From positions 1 to 13,966 of the forward strand of contig JAQGHP010000663.1 in NCBI GenBank assembly GCA_028288775.1: a stretch of 13,966 bases of DNA, in the 5' to 3' direction. A program made the translations under genes and the position numbers. Source of the DNA: Phycisphaerales bacterium. GTDB lineage: Bacteria > Planctomycetota > Phycisphaerae > Tepidisphaerales > Tepidisphaeraceae. The notes below the pieces were generated by a model that ran no database searches, had not been told where the DNA came from, and saw nothing but the letters and a program-made list of their open reading frames with translations. Each line of letters begins with the position of its first letter. Position 1 is the first letter of the stretch. Shown here in pieces: positions 13,362 through 13,966 of the stretch.

Positions 13362-13966
13362 CAGTCCCACATTTGCAAAAGCGTATTGACCGCAATCGCC
13401 GCACGCCTGTATGGATTTTCCTGCAGCAGATCTGCCGCTTCGTGGCGACCGTTTTCTTCGACCTCAAGGTCTATGGGGCTTACCACGTCCCCAAGACCGG
13501 CGGCGCGCTGGTGATCTCCAATCACCAGAGCTACCTCGACCCGGTAATTCTGGCCCTGGGCCTCGACCGCACGCTCAATTACATGGCCAAGTCGCAGTTG
13601 TTCAAGAACCCGGTCTTCGCGTGGCTGATCCGCTCGCTCAACGCCTTCCCGGTCGAGCAGGGCGCGGGAGACATCGGCGCGGTGAAGGAATCGATCGCCC
13701 GCCTGCAGGGCGGGTTTCTGCTCAACGTTTTCCCCGAAGGCTCGCGCACGGAGGATGGCGAAATTCTGCCGATGGAAAAGGGCGTGGCGCTGCTGATCCG
13801 CCGGGCGAAGGTGCCGGTAGTGCCGGCGGTGATCACGGGCTCGTTCGAAGCATGGCCCAAGTCAAGAAAACGCCCGCGCAGTTATCCCATCCGCGTGGTG
13901 TACGGCCCGCCGCTGAATCTGACGAATATGGATCGGGATGAGATCCTGGCGACGATCGACAAGACG
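13358..13966 (+). CDS. plsC: 1-acyl-glycerol-3-phosphate acyltransferase (PlsC-like), 3' end outside the window
   Basis: It adds a second fatty acyl chain to lysophosphatidic acid at the inner membrane face, making phosphatidic acid. The first 203 residues are present and no stop is reached before the edge. All four family motifs are seen: NHQSYLD (H56-x4-D61, catalytic), NAFPVEQG (95-102, binding of glycerol-phosphate), FPEGSRTEDG (125-134) and VPVVPAVITGS (152-162). An amphipathic or membrane-associating segment is at about 17-36 (PVWIFLQQICRFVATVFFD). The ATG at 13358 overlaps the cmk stop by four bases, and an AAGGGA lies 11 bases upstream. Only the last few tens of residues should be missing. 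Confidence 0.95.
   Translation, partial: MTVPHLQKRIDRNRRTPVWIFLQQICRFVATVFFDLKVYGAYHVPKTGGALVISNHQSYLDPVILALGLDRTLNYMAKSQLFKNPVFAWLIRSLNAFPVEQGAGDIGAVKESIARLQGGFLLNVFPEGSRTEDGEILPMEKGVALLIRRAKVPVVPAVITGSFEAWPKSRKRPRSYPIRVVYGPPLNLTNMDRDEILATIDKT

Noticed and set aside
12600..13370. Long open frame antisense to cmk
   Set aside because: It mirrors cmk codon structure; all cmk motifs are on the plus strand and the antisense protein shows no domain and runs through the tandem repeat.

Overview
The window (about 14 kb, GC-rich) looks like chromosomal DNA of a member of the Planctomycetota, possibly the class Phycisphaerae. The basis is protein style, not a marker gene. It has a secreted protein with a 'TTQP'-rich N-terminus, a membrane protein ending in the C-x2-CGY-x-LRG-x6-CPECG zinc ribbon common in that phylum, a secreted beta-propeller protein opening with DWPQFRG, and a PEP-CTERM-like tail. 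I see no rRNA, tRNA or CRISPR array. No stretch over about 300 bases lacks a gene.

Layout, left to right. (1) Positions 2-214 hold the 3' end of an IS4-type transposase whose frame is cut by an in-frame TAG, followed by a hairpin at 215-240. (2) folE (GTP cyclohydrolase I, minus) and a two-module cysteine-rich DUF1963/PDCD2-like protein (plus) are divergent. (3) A secreted TTQP-rich protein (minus) and a polytopic PMT/GT39-type glycosyltransferase (minus, two frameshifts) are separated by a 63-bp palindrome. (4) A secreted PEP-CTERM-like protein (plus) overlaps at its 3' end with a convergent zinc-ribbon membrane protein. (5) A probable minus-strand operon runs trpG/pabA, then a four-helix membrane protein, then an ankyrin-repeat protein with an unassigned C-terminal domain. 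(6) A plus-strand run holds a PQQ-like beta-propeller protein, a CrtI-like FAD oxidoreductase, and cmk-plsC, the last two translationally coupled by an ATGA overlap and plsC running off the window.

Housekeeping genes cover folate/tryptophan precursors (folE, trpG/pabA), CMP phosphorylation (cmk) and phospholipid synthesis (plsC). The others look phylum-specific and of unknown role.

The most unusual signal is in the intergenic DNA. Several spacers carry repeats built from short words of about 6-9 bases: CGCCAAGG, ACGTGAAACGTGA, CTACTCTTACTC and GGACCACTGACAA. Three of these families fold into long, nearly perfect inverted repeats with no obvious coding capacity. The four families do not resemble one another in sequence, but three share the same architecture: a run of words, a short loop, then the reverse-complement words. 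The hairpin at 215-240 may be a fifth such element. These are the best candidates for an undescribed or poorly described mobile or regulatory element class; whether each is multicopy cannot be seen from one window.
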